From JASHVB01 sp035523995 (GTDB lineage: Bacteria > Pseudomonadota > Alphaproteobacteria > Acetobacterales > Acetobacteraceae), in NCBI GenBank assembly GCA_035523995.1, contig DATKPQ010000057.1, forward strand, positions 41,072 through 105,071: a DNA stretch of 64,000 nt, read 5' to 3'. The notes under the pieces were generated by a model. The model saw only the letters and a list, made by a program, of their open reading frames with translations, did not search any database and was not told the origin of the DNA. Of the stretch, positions 7,628 to 17,012 are shown piece after piece; position 1 is the first letter of the stretch; every line of letters starts with the position of its first letter. The translations under genes and the position numbers were made by a program.

Positions 7628-10600
7628 GGGTACATTCCGGGGTTCATCGGGTCGTCCGGCAGTTCCGCACGGCGGCGTTCGAACTTGCCGACGACCGAGT
7701 AGAGGTAAGGGACAAACAACAGCGTGGTGATCGTGCCAATCATTACGCCGCCAATCACTGCGCGCGCGAGCGCGGCATTCTGCTCTTCGCCAGGGCCGCC
7801 GATTGCCATCGGCAGCATGCCGACGATCATTGCGGCGGCGGTCATCAGCACCGGGCGCAAGCGCGTCGTGCCGGCTGACAGCGCAGCCTGGACTGCGCTC
7901 ATGCCGGCCTCGCGTTGCTCACGTGCGAAGGTGACCAGCAGAATAGAGTTGGCCGAGGCGACACCGATCGCCATGATCGCGCCCATCAGCGAAGGCACGT
8001 TGAAGGTCGTTCCGGTAGCAAACAGCATCAGAACAAGGCCACTGCCCGCGCCCGGCAGCGCCAGCAGCACCGCGAGAGGGTCAAGGAAGCTCTGGTAATT
8101 CACCACCATCAGCGCGTAGACAAAAATCGCGGTGAACAACAGGCCGATGGTCAGGTTTGTGAACGCCTGTTTCATGCTGGCGATTTGGCCGAGGACCACA
8201 ATCCGGTCGGCGGGACCGAGCTTGCCCCGCATCTGTGCCACCACCTTCTGAATCGCCCTCGCGGCGCTGCCGAGATCGCGGTTCTGGACGCTGGCATAGA
8301 CGTCATAGACCGGCTGAATATTCGAATGGGTGTAGACCGATTGCACCGCTTCCCGCTTCGCCGTTGCCACGTTGCCGAGCAGACTGGGCACCACCGTGTT
8401 TCCCGACAGCGACGCGGAAATCAGCGTATTGTCGAGCTGCTGTTTGTTGGAGATACGGTACTCCGGCGTCTGCACCGCAAAATAGTATGGAATTCCATTT
8501 CTTGGATCGGACCAGAAATTCGGCGACACCTGCTCCGACGAGCTTAGGCTGATATTCATGTTGTTCGCGATCCGGCTGATGTTCAGGCCAAGCTCTTGCG
8601 CGCGCGTGCGGTCGATTGCATAGAACAGCTCCGGTGCATCCAGTTCCTGCTGGACGTGACTGTCCACGATGCCTGGGACGTTCGCAAGCCGGGTCGCCAG
8701 CTCATCAGCGATGTTTTCGTTAGCCGCGCGGTCTCGACCCACAACCTGCAGGTCGATCTGGGAGGGTACGCCGAAGTTCAGCACCTGCGTCGCGAGGTCG
8801 GCAGGCTGGAAATAGAACATCACATCGGGGAAGGCGATGGGCAGCTCCTGCCGCAGCTTCTTGATGTAGCTGGCGGTGGGCGCATGGCCATTTTTGAGTT
8901 GGATCAGGATCTGGCCATCGTTGGCACCGATCGTGCTGCCGTCGGTATATGCGAGGTTGTACACGCGCTGCGGCAGGCCGATATTATCGAGCATAAGACC
9001 GAGGTCCTTGGGTGGGATCTGCCGGCGGATATTGTTCTCCACGGCGTGGAAGATTTGCTCGGTATACTCGATGCGGGTGCGTGCCGGCGCACGAACGTGC
9101 AGTTCGATCAGGCCGGCATCGATTGTCGGGAAGAAATCGGTGCCCACGAACGTGGCAACCACCGCCGCGCCTGCGACCACCGATCCTGCCACCAGCGGCG
9201 TCAGCACGCGGCGGTGCAGAATACCAGTGAGCAACCACGCGTAGAAGTCGCGAAAGCGGTCGAAGCGCTCATTGAATTGTTCATGGAACCGCGCGAGCCA
9301 CTTTTTCGGCCCATGATGGTCATGCTCCCCACGCAGCAGCAGGCGAATGATGATCGGCGTCAATGTGCGCGAGATGCCGTAGGAGGCCAACATAGCGAAT
9401 ACCACGGCCATCGCGAGCGGCGTGAACAGATATTTTGATGGTCCTTGAAGGAAGAAAACGGAGACGAACACGCAGCAGATGGAGAGTGTCGAAATCAAGG
9501 TCGGCACCGCGATCCCGGCGGCGCCCTCCAGCACGGCGCGATCGAATTGGTTCCCTTCTTCGAGCAATCGATGCGTGTTTTCGATCGTGACCGTCGAGTC
9601 GTCGACCAGGATACCAACGGCCAGCGCCAACCCGCCGAGGGTCATGGTGTTGATGGTTTCTCCAAGTGCGGACAGAACGGCAAGCGAGGTCAGGATCGAC
9701 AGGGGAATCGAAACCATCACGATAAGGGTTGAACGCCATGACCCCAGGAACACCAGGATCATCAGCGCCGTCAGGCCGGCGGCGATCGCGCCCTCGCGCA
9801 CTACGCTTGCGATCGCCTGCTTCACGAACACCGACTGGTCAAACAGAAGATGGATCTGCATGCCCGGCGGCGCCGCCTTCCGAATGGCCGGCAGTGCCGC
9901 TTTCACGCGGTTCACCACGTCGAGTGTTGAAGCGTCGCCGTTCTTGATGATGGTGAGCAATACCGCGCGCTTGCCGTTAGCGTGCACGATGTTCTGCTGC
10001 ACTGCCCACGAGTCCGCAACATGAGCCACATCCGACAGATAGACCGTTCTTGGACCAACCTGCTTGATCGGCAGGCGATTGAGTTCCTGCACCGTAAGCG
10101 GCATGGCGTTCACACGTACGATGAACTGCTGCTTGCCCATCTTCGCGTCGCCGGAGGGCAAGGTCAGGCTCTGCGCATTGACGGCGTTGACCACGTCGTC
10201 CGGCGTGATGCCGAGCGCGCGCAGCGCGTCCGGGTTGAGATTGACCATGATCTGGCGGTACTTGCCGCCATACGGGGTGGGCAACGTGATGCCTGGAATT
10301 GGCGCCAATTGCTGGCGGATCTGGTAAAGACCGTAGTCGTAAAGCTGCTGTTGGTTGAGCGTATCGGAACTTAGCGAAAGCTGCAGCACCGGCACGGCCG
10401 AGGCACTGTACTGAACGATAATCGGCGGCTCGATCCCCGTTGGCATCAGGGCACGGATCGCATTGGTTGCCGATACGATTTGCGCGATCGCCAGGTCAAC
10501 GTTGACGCCCGGCTGGAAGTAGATCTTCTGGACCGCGATCCCCTCCAGGGTCTGACTTTCCATGTTCCGGATGTCGCTGACGCTGGTGCTGATCGCGTAC

Positions 10601-10803
10601 TCACTATAGGTAGTGACTCGCTGCTCCATTTCCTGCGGCGATAGCCCGGTGTACTGCCAGATCACCGATACTACCGGGATGTTGATATTCGGGAAGATGT
10701 CCTTTGGCGTGACCAGAATGGCGCTGACGCCGAGGAACAGCATCAGGCCGGCCAGCACATAAAAGGTGTGCGGAAACTTCAGCGCGAAGCGGACAATTCC
10801 CAC
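7624..10803 (-). CDS. RND efflux permease (AcrB-type, HAE1-like)
   Basis: A 1059-residue proton-driven resistance-nodulation-division pump: N-terminal helix (FPHTFYVLAGLMLFLGVSAI), large periplasmic loop starting with the DIFPNINIPVVSVIWQYTG segment, TM4 with the acidic pair GILVDDSTVTIEN, a second periplasmic loop, and a C-terminal TM block. The TM10 Lys of AcrB (K940) falls in GVASANSILLV and appears to be Ala here. I chose GTG at 10803: GGAGGG sits seven bases upstream and the protein then begins VGIVRFALKFPHTFY as in relatives; the frame extends 50 codons further upstream without homology. It is first gene of an operon with the adaptor and the MFS transporter. Confidence 0.93.
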   Translation of the reverse strand: MGIVRFALKFPHTFYVLAGLMLFLGVSAILVTPKDIFPNINIPVVSVIWQYTGLSPQEMEQRVTTYSEYAISTSVSDIRNMESQTLEGIAVQKIYFQPGVNVDLAIAQIVSATNAIRALMPTGIEPPIIVQYSASAVPVLQLSLSSDTLNQQQLYDYGLYQIRQQLAPIPGITLPTPYGGKYRQIMVNLNPDALRALGITPDDVVNAVNAQSLTLPSGDAKMGKQQFIVRVNAMPLTVQELNRLPIKQVGPRTVYLSDVAHVADSWAVQQNIVHANGKRAVLLTIIKNGDASTLDVVNRVKAALPAIRKAAPPGMQIHLLFDQSVFVKQAIASVVREGAIAAGLTALMILVFLGSWRSTLIVMVSIPLSILTSLAVLSALGETINTMTLGGLALAVGILVDDSTVTIENTHRLLEEGNQFDRAVLEGAAGIAVPTLISTLSICCVFVSVFFLQGPSKYLFTPLAMAVVFAMLASYGISRTLTPIIIRLLLRGEHDHHGPKKWLARFHEQFNERFDRFRDFYAWLLTGILHRRVLTPLVAGSVVAGAAVVATFVGTDFFPTIDAGLIELHVRAPARTRIEYTEQIFHAVENNIRRQIPPKDLGLMLDNIGLPQRVYNLAYTDGSTIGANDGQILIQLKNGHAPTASYIKKLRQELPIAFPDVMFYFQPADLATQVLNFGVPSQIDLQVVGRDRAANENIADELATRLANVPGIVDSHVQQELDAPELFYAIDRTRAQELGLNISRIANNMNISLSSSEQVSPNFWSDPRNGIPYYFAVQTPEYRISNKQQLDNTLISASLSGNTVVPSLLGNVATAKREAVQSVYTHSNIQPVYDVYASVQNRDLGSAARAIQKVVAQMRGKLGPADRIVVLGQIASMKQAFTNLTIGLLFTAIFVYALMVVNYQSFLDPLAVLLALPGAGSGLVLMLFATGTTFNVPSLMGAIMAIGVASANSILLVTFAREQREAGMSAVQAALSAGTTRLRPVLMTAAAMIVGMLPMAIGGPGEEQNAALARAVIGGVMIGTITTLLFVPYLYSVVGKFERRRAELPDDPMNPGMYP

Positions 10804-11289
10804 GGGAACACCCTCCGGAAAAGTGCGGCGGACGCACCGGGCTTCATCCACCCGATATATGCGCGAAATTGCATGCCGCTGGTCTCCGGCGAGGGATGAT
10901 CCACGCACGCCACTGGCAAGTAAGCGCCGCGCGCTCGTACAACATTGTCGCATCGCGGTGAAAAGTTGTCCAAAATTCGGTGAAATCGCTCGGCAGAACG
11001 ACGTCAGGCGTCGACCGGCAACGACGCACCCGGCGGCACCAACGCAGCAGCGGTCGGCCTGATCTAACGGAAGGCCGGACAGACGCAGCTACACCAGCAG
11101 GGACAGGCGGATGATGGGGAATACTGACAAACCGCAGTTCGAACTGCAAATATCCAGCTTTCCCTGCGTGCGAGGCTGATAACTGGTCAGTCACTCGACT
11201 TCCGGATGTCCGTTTCAGGCAGGCAGCGTGCCCGTGCGGGACACTTGAAGGTTCTCGGTGCTCTGGCCCTGTATTGAAGGAGATCCGCC
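10804..11289. other. Divergent intergenic region between RND pump operon and rpoH
   Basis: About 485 bp separating the leftward pump operon and rightward rpoH. It must hold both promoters. The only clear structured site is a perfect 14-bp palindrome at 11134-11147. Open frames in the region lack ribosome sites and homology. Confidence 0.5.
11134..11147. promoter_or_regulatory. Perfect 14-bp palindrome GCAGTTCGAACTGC, candidate operator
   Basis: GCAGTTC directly followed by GAACTGC, a perfect dyad in the divergent pump/rpoH region, 330 bp from the pump start and 143 bp from rpoH. The size suits a TetR- or MarR-type dimer. No such regulator gene is adjacent. Confidence 0.35.
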
Positions 11290-12210
11290 ATGAGCTCGCT
11301 GACCTACACCCCCGACTCCGAAAACCTGGGCAGGTATCTGCGGGCTGTTCACGCGTATCCGATCCTTTCGCCTGACGAGGAGGTCGCTCTGTCGCGGGCG
11401 TGGCTCGACAATCGGGACCAGTCTGCAGCGAACAAGCTGGTGACGTCCCATCTGCGCCTCGTTGCGCGGATCGCCATGGGCTATCGCGGTTACGGCCTGC
11501 CGCTGAACGAATTGATCAGTGAGGGCAATATCGGCATGATGCGTGCCGTGCAGGGGTTCGATCCGAACCGCGGATTCCGCCTGGCGACCTATGCCATGTG
11601 GTGGATCAGGGCCTCGATTCAGGAGTACATTCTGCACTCTTGGTCCTTGGTAAAAATCGGCACCACAGCCGCGCAGAAAAAACTGTTCTTTAACCTGCGC
11701 CGGCTGAAAGGCCAGATCCAGGCAATCGATGAGGGCGACCTGAGGCCAGATCAGGTATCGCTGATTGCCGACATGCTCAACGTGCCGGAGCAAGACGTCA
11801 TCAGCATGAACGGCAGGCTTGCCGCTTCCGATCACAGCCTGAACGCCCCAATGCATCAGGATGACGAAGATCAATGGCAGGATCGGCTCGCGGACCAGGC
11901 GGACAGCCAGGAAATTGTTCTCGCCGAGCGTGAGGAATTCACCATCCGCCGGGCGCTGCTGTCCGACGCGTTCAAAGTCTTGAACAGGCGCGAACGGCAT
12001 ATCCTGATCGAACGCCGGCTCAAGGAAAACGCGGTGAAGCTTGATGTTCTGGCAGAGCATTATAATGTCTCGCGGGAACGGATCCGCCAGCTCGAAGTGC
12101 GCGCGATAACAAAGCTTCAGAAGACCATGAAGGCCAGCATGTTGGCAGGAGCCGCGGCCGCCAAACGCGGCGCGCCGGCGCCGATGCTGGCTGCCAGCCA
12201 TTGCTCGTGA
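11290..12210 (+). CDS. rpoH: Heat-shock sigma factor RpoH (sigma-32 family)
   Basis: A 306-residue group 3 sigma factor. Region 2 is visible as LVTSHLRLVARIAMGY, NELISEGNIGMMRAV and FRLATYAMWWIRASIQEYIL; the RpoH box QKKLFFNLRR follows at about residues 132-141; region 4.2 is the HTH around LAEHYNVSRERIRQLEVRA. This combination separates RpoH from RpoD-type factors. It directs RNA polymerase to heat-shock and general stress promoters. AAGGAG at 11278-11283 with correct spacing supports the ATG at 11290. Alphaproteobacteria often carry more than one rpoH, so whether this is the main copy is open. A strong hairpin follows the stop codon. Confidence 0.95.
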   Translation: MSSLTYTPDSENLGRYLRAVHAYPILSPDEEVALSRAWLDNRDQSAANKLVTSHLRLVARIAMGYRGYGLPLNELISEGNIGMMRAVQGFDPNRGFRLATYAMWWIRASIQEYILHSWSLVKIGTTAAQKKLFFNLRRLKGQIQAIDEGDLRPDQVSLIADMLNVPEQDVISMNGRLAASDHSLNAPMHQDDEDQWQDRLADQADSQEIVLAEREEFTIRRALLSDAFKVLNRRERHILIERRLKENAVKLDVLAEHYNVSRERIRQLEVRAITKLQKTMKASMLAGAAAAKRGAPAPMLAASHCS

Positions 12211-12216
12211 CGGCGC

Positions 12217-12240
12217 GGGCCGGCGAACCATTGCCGGCCC
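12217..12240 (+). terminator. GC-rich hairpin after rpoH
   Basis: GGGCCGGC, eight-base loop, GCCGGCCC: a perfect 8-bp stem starting 7 bp after the rpoH stop. There is no T-run after it, so it may be a weak or Rho-assisted terminator or an mRNA-stabilising stem between rpoH and tkt. Confidence 0.5.
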
Positions 12241-12424
12241 TCCTGCGCGTCACAGGGTTGTAACGTGCCGGGTGCACGTCGCCCGATGGCGCATGGTCTC
12301 AGCCCATGCGAAAGTCCTTTGTCGTGGAAACAGACAAGGCCGCAGAGGTTCGCGCAATGCGCACGTTGCCGGGACACGTTATGCCCCCTGCGCGGTTCGG
12401 CTTCCGACCGACGGAGATGCCAAG

Positions 12425-14473
12425 TTGAACGAATCCCCCGATACCCTTGCCATCAATACCATCCGTATGTTGGCGGTCGATGCCGTGCAACAGGCGAAAT
12501 CTGGTCATCCCGGCACGCCCTTGGATGCTGCCCCCACCGCCTATGTCTTATGGCAGCGCTTCCTTCGCTACGACCCCACTGTTCCGAACTGGATGAACCG
12601 GGACCGCTTCGTGCTGTCCGCCGGCCATGCCTCGGCGCTGCTGTACAGCCTGATCCATCTCGCCGGCATAAAATCGGACAACGGCGAAGACGCGGTCACG
12701 CTGAAGGACCTGGAGACATTCCGACAGGCGGGCAGCCATTGTCCCGGGCATCCCGAATACGGCTGGACTACCGGTGTAGAAACCACCACCGGGCCGCTTG
12801 GCCAGGGCGCTGCAACCAGTGTCGGCATGGCGCTGGCCGGGCGCTGGCTTGCCGCCACCTATAATCGACCCGATTTCACATTGTTCGACTTCCGAACCTT
12901 CGCGCTATGCGGCGATGGCGACATGATGGAAGGCATTGCCAGCGAGGCAGCCTCCATCGCCGGTCATCAACGCCTGGCCAACCTGTGCTGGATCTACGAC
13001 AGCAATCGCGTCACGATCGAGGGCCATACCGATATTGCCTTTACCGAGGACGTGGCTGCCCGCTTCCTCGCCTATGGCTGGCACGTCACGCGCCTCAGCG
13101 ACGCCAATGATCTCGGTCAGCTTGACCGCGCGTTTCGCGAAGTCGCCGCCGTCACCGACCGGCCTTCGCTGATCGTCGTACCCAGCCATATCGGCTACGG
13201 CTCGCCGCACAAGCAGGACTCGCCGGAGGCACATGGCGAGCCGCTCGGCGAGGCAGAAGTGCGGCTGACCAAGCAGTTCTTCGGTTTCGATCCCGACTCT
13301 CAGTTCGTCGTGCCGAACGGCGTGCGTGCCCATTTCGATGCGGGCATCGGCGCGCGTGGCGCGGCGCTGCGCCGCGATTGGGAGGCAATGTTCTCCCGTT
13401 ATCGTGCGGCCTATCCGGCGCTTGGCGCGCAGATCGACGGTATCCGTACCGGCACTCTGCCCGAAGGATGGCAGCAGGCACTGCCGACCTTCGCTGCGGA
13501 TCCGAAAGGAATGTCCACACGCGACGCATCCGGAAAAGTGCTGAATGCGGTCGCCCAACAAATCCCCTGGCTGGTCGGCGGCGCCGCCGATTTGTCGCCC
13601 AGCACCAAGACGCGGCTGGTGTTCGATGGCGCTGGCGACATGCAAGCCATCGGCGGTCCCGGCGACCCACCCGGACGCAACATGCACTTCGGCGTTCGCG
13701 AGCATGCGATGTGTGCGATCGTCAATGGCATGACGTTGTGCGGCTTGAAAACGTTCGGATCTGGCTTCCTGATTTTCACCGATTACGCTCGCGGTGCGAT
13801 TCGGCTGTCATCGCTGATGAACCTGCCTGTCATGCATATCTGGACACATGATTCGATTGGCCTCGGCGAGGACGGACCGACGCATCAGCCGATCGAACAA
13901 TTGGCGGCGCTCCGCGCGATCCCTGGCATGGTGGTGATCCGCCCGGCCGACGCCAACGAAACCGCCGAGGCGTATCGCAATATCCTTGCCTTCAAGGACC
14001 GGCCGGCGGCACTGATTTGCTCGCGCCAGGCGCTGCCGATCATCGACCGGCAGGCAAATGCCCCGGCCAGCGGCCTGGCCCATGGCGCTTACGTTCTTGC
14101 CGACGGTCCTGGTGCGCCGGCGGTGATTCTGATCGGGACCGGCAGCGAAGTCGCGCTATGCTTGGCTGCCCGAGAGCAACTTGCCAAGGAAGGCATCTCG
14201 GCCCGTGTCGTCAGCATGCCATCCTGGGAATTGTTCGAGGCGCAATCCGAGTCATATCGCGACGAGGTGCTGCCGCCCGCCGTCACGGCGCGCGTAACCG
14301 TGGAGGAAGCGGCGGCGATCGGTTGGCATCGCTATGCCGGCCCTGGCGGAACTGTGCTCGGCATGCACAGCTTCGGCATGTCCGCGCCGATCAAGGTCGT
14401 GACGGAACATTTCGGCTTCACCGTCGCCCACGTGGTCGAAGCGGCAAAACTCGCCGTTCAGCGCGCGCGCTGA
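12425..14473 (+). CDS. tkt: Transketolase
   Basis: A 682-residue thiamine-diphosphate enzyme of the pentose phosphate pathway that moves two-carbon ketol units between sugar phosphates. Motifs in order: SGHPGTPLDAAPTA, the phosphate-region Gly-Asp-Gly cofactor motif LCGDGDMMEG with its downstream Asn, the pyrimidine-domain start around VGGAADLSPS, FGVREHAM (catalytic Glu) and THDSIGLGEDGPTHQPIEQL. I chose TTG at 12425 because GGAG lies eight bases upstream and the protein then begins NESPDTLAINTIRMLAVDAV as relatives do; an in-frame ATG at 12272 adds 51 residues with no homology. It sits alone between rpoH and a convergent gene. Confidence 0.95.
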   Translation: MNESPDTLAINTIRMLAVDAVQQAKSGHPGTPLDAAPTAYVLWQRFLRYDPTVPNWMNRDRFVLSAGHASALLYSLIHLAGIKSDNGEDAVTLKDLETFRQAGSHCPGHPEYGWTTGVETTTGPLGQGAATSVGMALAGRWLAATYNRPDFTLFDFRTFALCGDGDMMEGIASEAASIAGHQRLANLCWIYDSNRVTIEGHTDIAFTEDVAARFLAYGWHVTRLSDANDLGQLDRAFREVAAVTDRPSLIVVPSHIGYGSPHKQDSPEAHGEPLGEAEVRLTKQFFGFDPDSQFVVPNGVRAHFDAGIGARGAALRRDWEAMFSRYRAAYPALGAQIDGIRTGTLPEGWQQALPTFAADPKGMSTRDASGKVLNAVAQQIPWLVGGAADLSPSTKTRLVFDGAGDMQAIGGPGDPPGRNMHFGVREHAMCAIVNGMTLCGLKTFGSGFLIFTDYARGAIRLSSLMNLPVMHIWTHDSIGLGEDGPTHQPIEQLAALRAIPGMVVIRPADANETAEAYRNILAFKDRPAALICSRQALPIIDRQANAPASGLAHGAYVLADGPGAPAVILIGTGSEVALCLAAREQLAKEGISARVVSMPSWELFEAQSESYRDEVLPPAVTARVTVEEAAAIGWHRYAGPGGTVLGMHSFGMSAPIKVVTEHFGFTVAHVVEAAKLAVQRAR

Positions 14474-14505
14474 TTGGTCTTGGCCGAAGCGAAGCGTGAC
14501 CCGAT

Positions 14506-15453
14506 TCAGGGCATGATGCCGGCGGACACTGCTGCCTCGCGTGGCCCTTCACAATCGCGCCGGGCGTCGAGCCAGCCCAATAACGCGTCGCGGATCGATA
14601 GCAGGCTCTTATAATGCTGCGTTGCGTCCGGCAGTGCCCGCACCGCCTCGGCAAGGCGTGCTGCCGTGGCGGCATCGCGGATTGCGCTCGCCAATGGGTA
14701 GACGTGCACGCGAATGCCAAACAACACAGCGTCGGATAGCGGCAGCCGACGCAATGTCTGGCGCTCGACGCGCAGGAACAATGCATCGCCGGCGTTGGCG
14801 ATCGTAACGATTGGGTTATGGCCTGTGCGCCACTTGCCGGTGGGTTGGAACAGGGCTGCATCGTCCACCACCGCCCAGTTGATGCGGCAGGCGATGTAGC
14901 CTGGCTTGACGTGACGCATGAAACGATCGACCGGCGCAGCCAGACGGTCGGCATAGAGCGGCACTGCGCCATGCACCAAAGCGAGCGGGCGCCCAAGCTT
15001 TTCCATCAGCCGCCAGCGGGTGGGAAAGCACAGCACGGCGGCGGTGAACATCGGCACCGTATCAGTGATTTGAATCAGGCAAAGATCTTCCTGCACCAAC
15101 TGGCCGGCGAGTTCCAGCGGATCGCAGGACAGGTTAGGGAGGTTCCATGCTTCTCCGGTCAGGCGGTTGTGCAACCAGTCGCCGTCGCGGGTGAACCAGT
15201 CGGGATGATGCGTCGTGAGGTTGTCGATGACGGCCGTTAGCGTCTCGGCGCGTGCCGTATCGGATGCGGGCAAGGCGGCGAAGACCTCGGCGTGATGATT
15301 GCTAAGCAAGCCGCGGCGTTGCTCCAGTTCCGCGGGGTAGCGGTCATCCAGTTCGAACCAGGCGGACTCTGGCAGGGTGATCAACCCCATCGCCATGCGA
15401 TAAGGCCCGGCCTCGAAGGGCAGATAGATTGTTTCCGGTGGCAAGGTATGCAT
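14506..15453 (-). CDS. DUF3445 protein (haem-dependent oxidative N-demethylase alpha-like)
   Basis: A ~315-residue soluble protein with the DUF3445/HODM alpha-subunit pattern: YLPFEAGPYRMAMGL near the start, DLCLIQITDTVPMFTAAVLC and FPTRWRLMEKLGRPLALVHG in the middle, and FMRHVKPGYIACRINWAV. Characterised members oxidise dimethylamine with a haem and flavoprotein subunits; the other subunits are not adjacent, so the reaction here is unknown. Several starts are possible (15453, 15468, 15498); none has a clear ribosome site, and 15453 is just ahead of the conserved part. It converges on tkt. Confidence 0.8.
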   Translation of the reverse strand: MHTLPPETIYLPFEAGPYRMAMGLITLPESAWFELDDRYPAELEQRRGLLSNHHAEVFAALPASDTARAETLTAVIDNLTTHHPDWFTRDGDWLHNRLTGEAWNLPNLSCDPLELAGQLVQEDLCLIQITDTVPMFTAAVLCFPTRWRLMEKLGRPLALVHGAVPLYADRLAAPVDRFMRHVKPGYIACRINWAVVDDAALFQPTGKWRTGHNPIVTIANAGDALFLRVERQTLRRLPLSDAVLFGIRVHVYPLASAIRDAATAARLAEAVRALPDATQHYKSLLSIRDALLGWLDARRDCEGPREAAVSAGIMP

Positions 15454-15604
15454 GCGGCACTGTGGCATGGCGCATGGACGGACGCCAACCACGGTCATCG
15501 CGCGGAGAGGAGCGACGCAGCAACCTTGTTCGAATCTTTGCGTCCGTGCTGCGTGCGCGCGTGATCAAGGTTGCTTCGCCGCTGGGCTGCTGGTGAGAAA
15601 GAAA

Positions 15605-15637
15605 GCCTCTCCTCCTATCCCCCCGCAAGGGGAGGGG
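15605..15637. repeat. C-rich/G-rich imperfect hairpin
   Basis: CCTCTCCTCCTATCCCCCC then GCAAG then GGGAGGGGG gives an imperfect stem-loop of the kind also present in the livK-livH gap. Lies between the DUF899 gene stop and the DUF3445 gene start. Confidence 0.35.
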
Positions 15638-15646
15638 GACTGTTCC

Positions 15647-15693
15647 ATCCAACTGCCGGTCGGCCGCCTCGGCCGGGGGCAACTCGCAATGAC
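15647..15693 (-). repeat. Dispersed repeat B, copy 1
   Basis: A ~47-bp sequence ending ...GGGGCAACTCGCAATGACAT. Its reverse complement closely matches 17484-17534 (core GAGTTGCC.CCGGCCGAGGCGG). It abuts the 3' end of the DUF899 gene. The two copies are in opposite orientation around the ArsR-SRPBCC-DUF899 operon. Confidence 0.7.
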
Positions 15694-15695
15694 AT

Positions 15696-16469
15696 TCAGG
15701 GGTTGTGGCAGCAGCCGTCTGCCTCTTCTCCAGCAACGAAACGTCCGTTCGGATCGACGAAGCCTTCACTTTTATAGCGATCGTGGTGGCGCACCCAATC
15801 GGTCAGGTTGCCGTTGATCGTCTCGTTGCGGCCCTTCGGCGTTACGTCGAGCACTGCGTAGGCATTAAGGTTGATTTCGCCGCCACGCGCGAAGGACGAG
15901 TAGGTGTGGAAGATATTTCCGCCCTCATCCTGGTAGAACACGCTGCGGCCGGACATTTCGTCGATGCCGATCGGGCGCATGTCGTAGTTGTAATAAGCTT
16001 CTCCCTTGGCCAACTCCTCGGGGCGGAACGAAACGTGGAAATCGTAGTTGAAGTCGGTGCCGTGGGAGGAGACGAATTTCATGCTCCACGCCATGCGCCG
16101 CCGATAGGCATCCAATTTTGCAAACGGCGCGCGGGCGACGGCGACATAGGTCACGTCGTGGTGTTCCAGATGCACCAGCGCACCGCTGATCTGGTCGATC
16201 TCGAAAGAGCACCCGACGCAGCCTTCGGTCCAGTCGGGGCCGAACATGAAGTGCTTCACCACGAGCTGGCTGCGGCCGTCGAACAAGTCGGACAGTGTTT
16301 CGGGACCGTTGGGACCTTCGAAGACGTAGGTCTTGTCTACCTTCACCCAGGGCAGCGCCATGCGTTCGGTGGTCAGCTCGTCACGCATGCGGGTGAACGC
16401 TTTCTCCCTGGCCAGAAGCTGCTTGCGGGCTATCAGCCATTCTTCGCGGGAGACGACCGGGTGTTGCAT
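15696..16469 (-). CDS. DUF899 thioredoxin-like family protein
   Basis: A 257-residue cytoplasmic protein of the DUF899 family: N-terminal EWLIARKQLLAREKAFTRMR, the LPWVKVDKTYVFEGPNG strand, FMFGPDWTEGCVGCSFEID with a CxxC-like pair, and the C-terminal segment HTYSSFARGGE, then a DVTPKGRNE stretch. The fold is thioredoxin-like but the function of the family is not established. It is third in a minus-strand group ArsR-SRPBCC-DUF899 (42-bp gap to SRPBCC), an arrangement common in Proteobacteria, so it is probably under the ArsR-type repressor. Confidence 0.88.
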   Translation of the reverse strand: MQHPVVSREEWLIARKQLLAREKAFTRMRDELTTERMALPWVKVDKTYVFEGPNGPETLSDLFDGRSQLVVKHFMFGPDWTEGCVGCSFEIDQISGALVHLEHHDVTYVAVARAPFAKLDAYRRRMAWSMKFVSSHGTDFNYDFHVSFRPEELAKGEAYYNYDMRPIGIDEMSGRSVFYQDEGGNIFHTYSSFARGGEINLNAYAVLDVTPKGRNETINGNLTDWVRHHDRYKSEGFVDPNGRFVAGEEADGCCHNP

Positions 16470-16511
16470 GGACGGACTCCTTGTTGCGGGTGGCGGGTGA
16501 ACGGTGCCGCC

Positions 16512-17012
16512 CTATCCTGCACGACGATCGGGCAACGCGCTTGCCGACATGTCGGCGGCAAATTCGGCGAAGCGTTCGAAGCAGCTTGTCCAGCCGTCGC
16601 GGTGGCTGTCGCGGGCGGGCACGCTTTCGAAGCCGGTCTGGTAAAGGGAGAGCAAGGTCTGCGCGCCGCGCGGTTGGAAGGTGACAGTGATGCGCATTTC
16701 GTGGCCGGGATTGCCGTCCGCATCCTCCCAGGCGTACGTGAAGACCAACCGTTCCGGTGGAATGACTTCCTGATAGACGCCGCGTTTGGTGTGCAGCGAG
16801 CCCTCGGGTGACCGCATGGCGACGCGGTAGCTGCCGCCGGGGCGGGCATCGAGGCGGCACGATTCGATGGCGAACCCCTTGGGTCCCCACCAGCACGCCG
16901 CATGCTCTGCGGTGGTCCAGGCAAGGAACACCAACGCGGGTGGCGCGTCGATCAGGCGCGAAACAATAAGTTCGGGTGCCTCTGCGGCTTCGGTATCAGT
17001 GACGGCGGCCAC
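16512..17012 (-). CDS. SRPBCC/AHSA1 domain protein
   Basis: A 166-residue protein of the START/Bet v1-like superfamily, Aha1 C-terminal (AHSA1) type: ELIVSRLIDAPPALVFLAWT at the start, WWGPKGFAIESCRLDARPGG, and the helix TGFESVPARDSHRDGWTSCF near the end. Such proteins bind hydrophobic ligands; the ligand here is unknown. Its start overlaps the ArsR gene by 17 bp, so the two are translationally linked. SRPBCC genes behind ArsR regulators are a common pair. Confidence 0.9.
   Translation of the reverse strand: MAAVTDTEAAEAPELIVSRLIDAPPALVFLAWTTAEHAACWWGPKGFAIESCRLDARPGGSYRVAMRSPEGSLHTKRGVYQEVIPPERLVFTYAWEDADGNPGHEMRITVTFQPRGAQTLLSLYQTGFESVPARDSHRDGWTSCFERFAEFAADMSASALPDRRAG

Noticed and set aside
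11215..12231. 338-codon minus-strand frame opposite rpoH
   Set aside because: RpoH is unambiguous on the plus strand; the antisense frame has shadow composition and no ribosome site.
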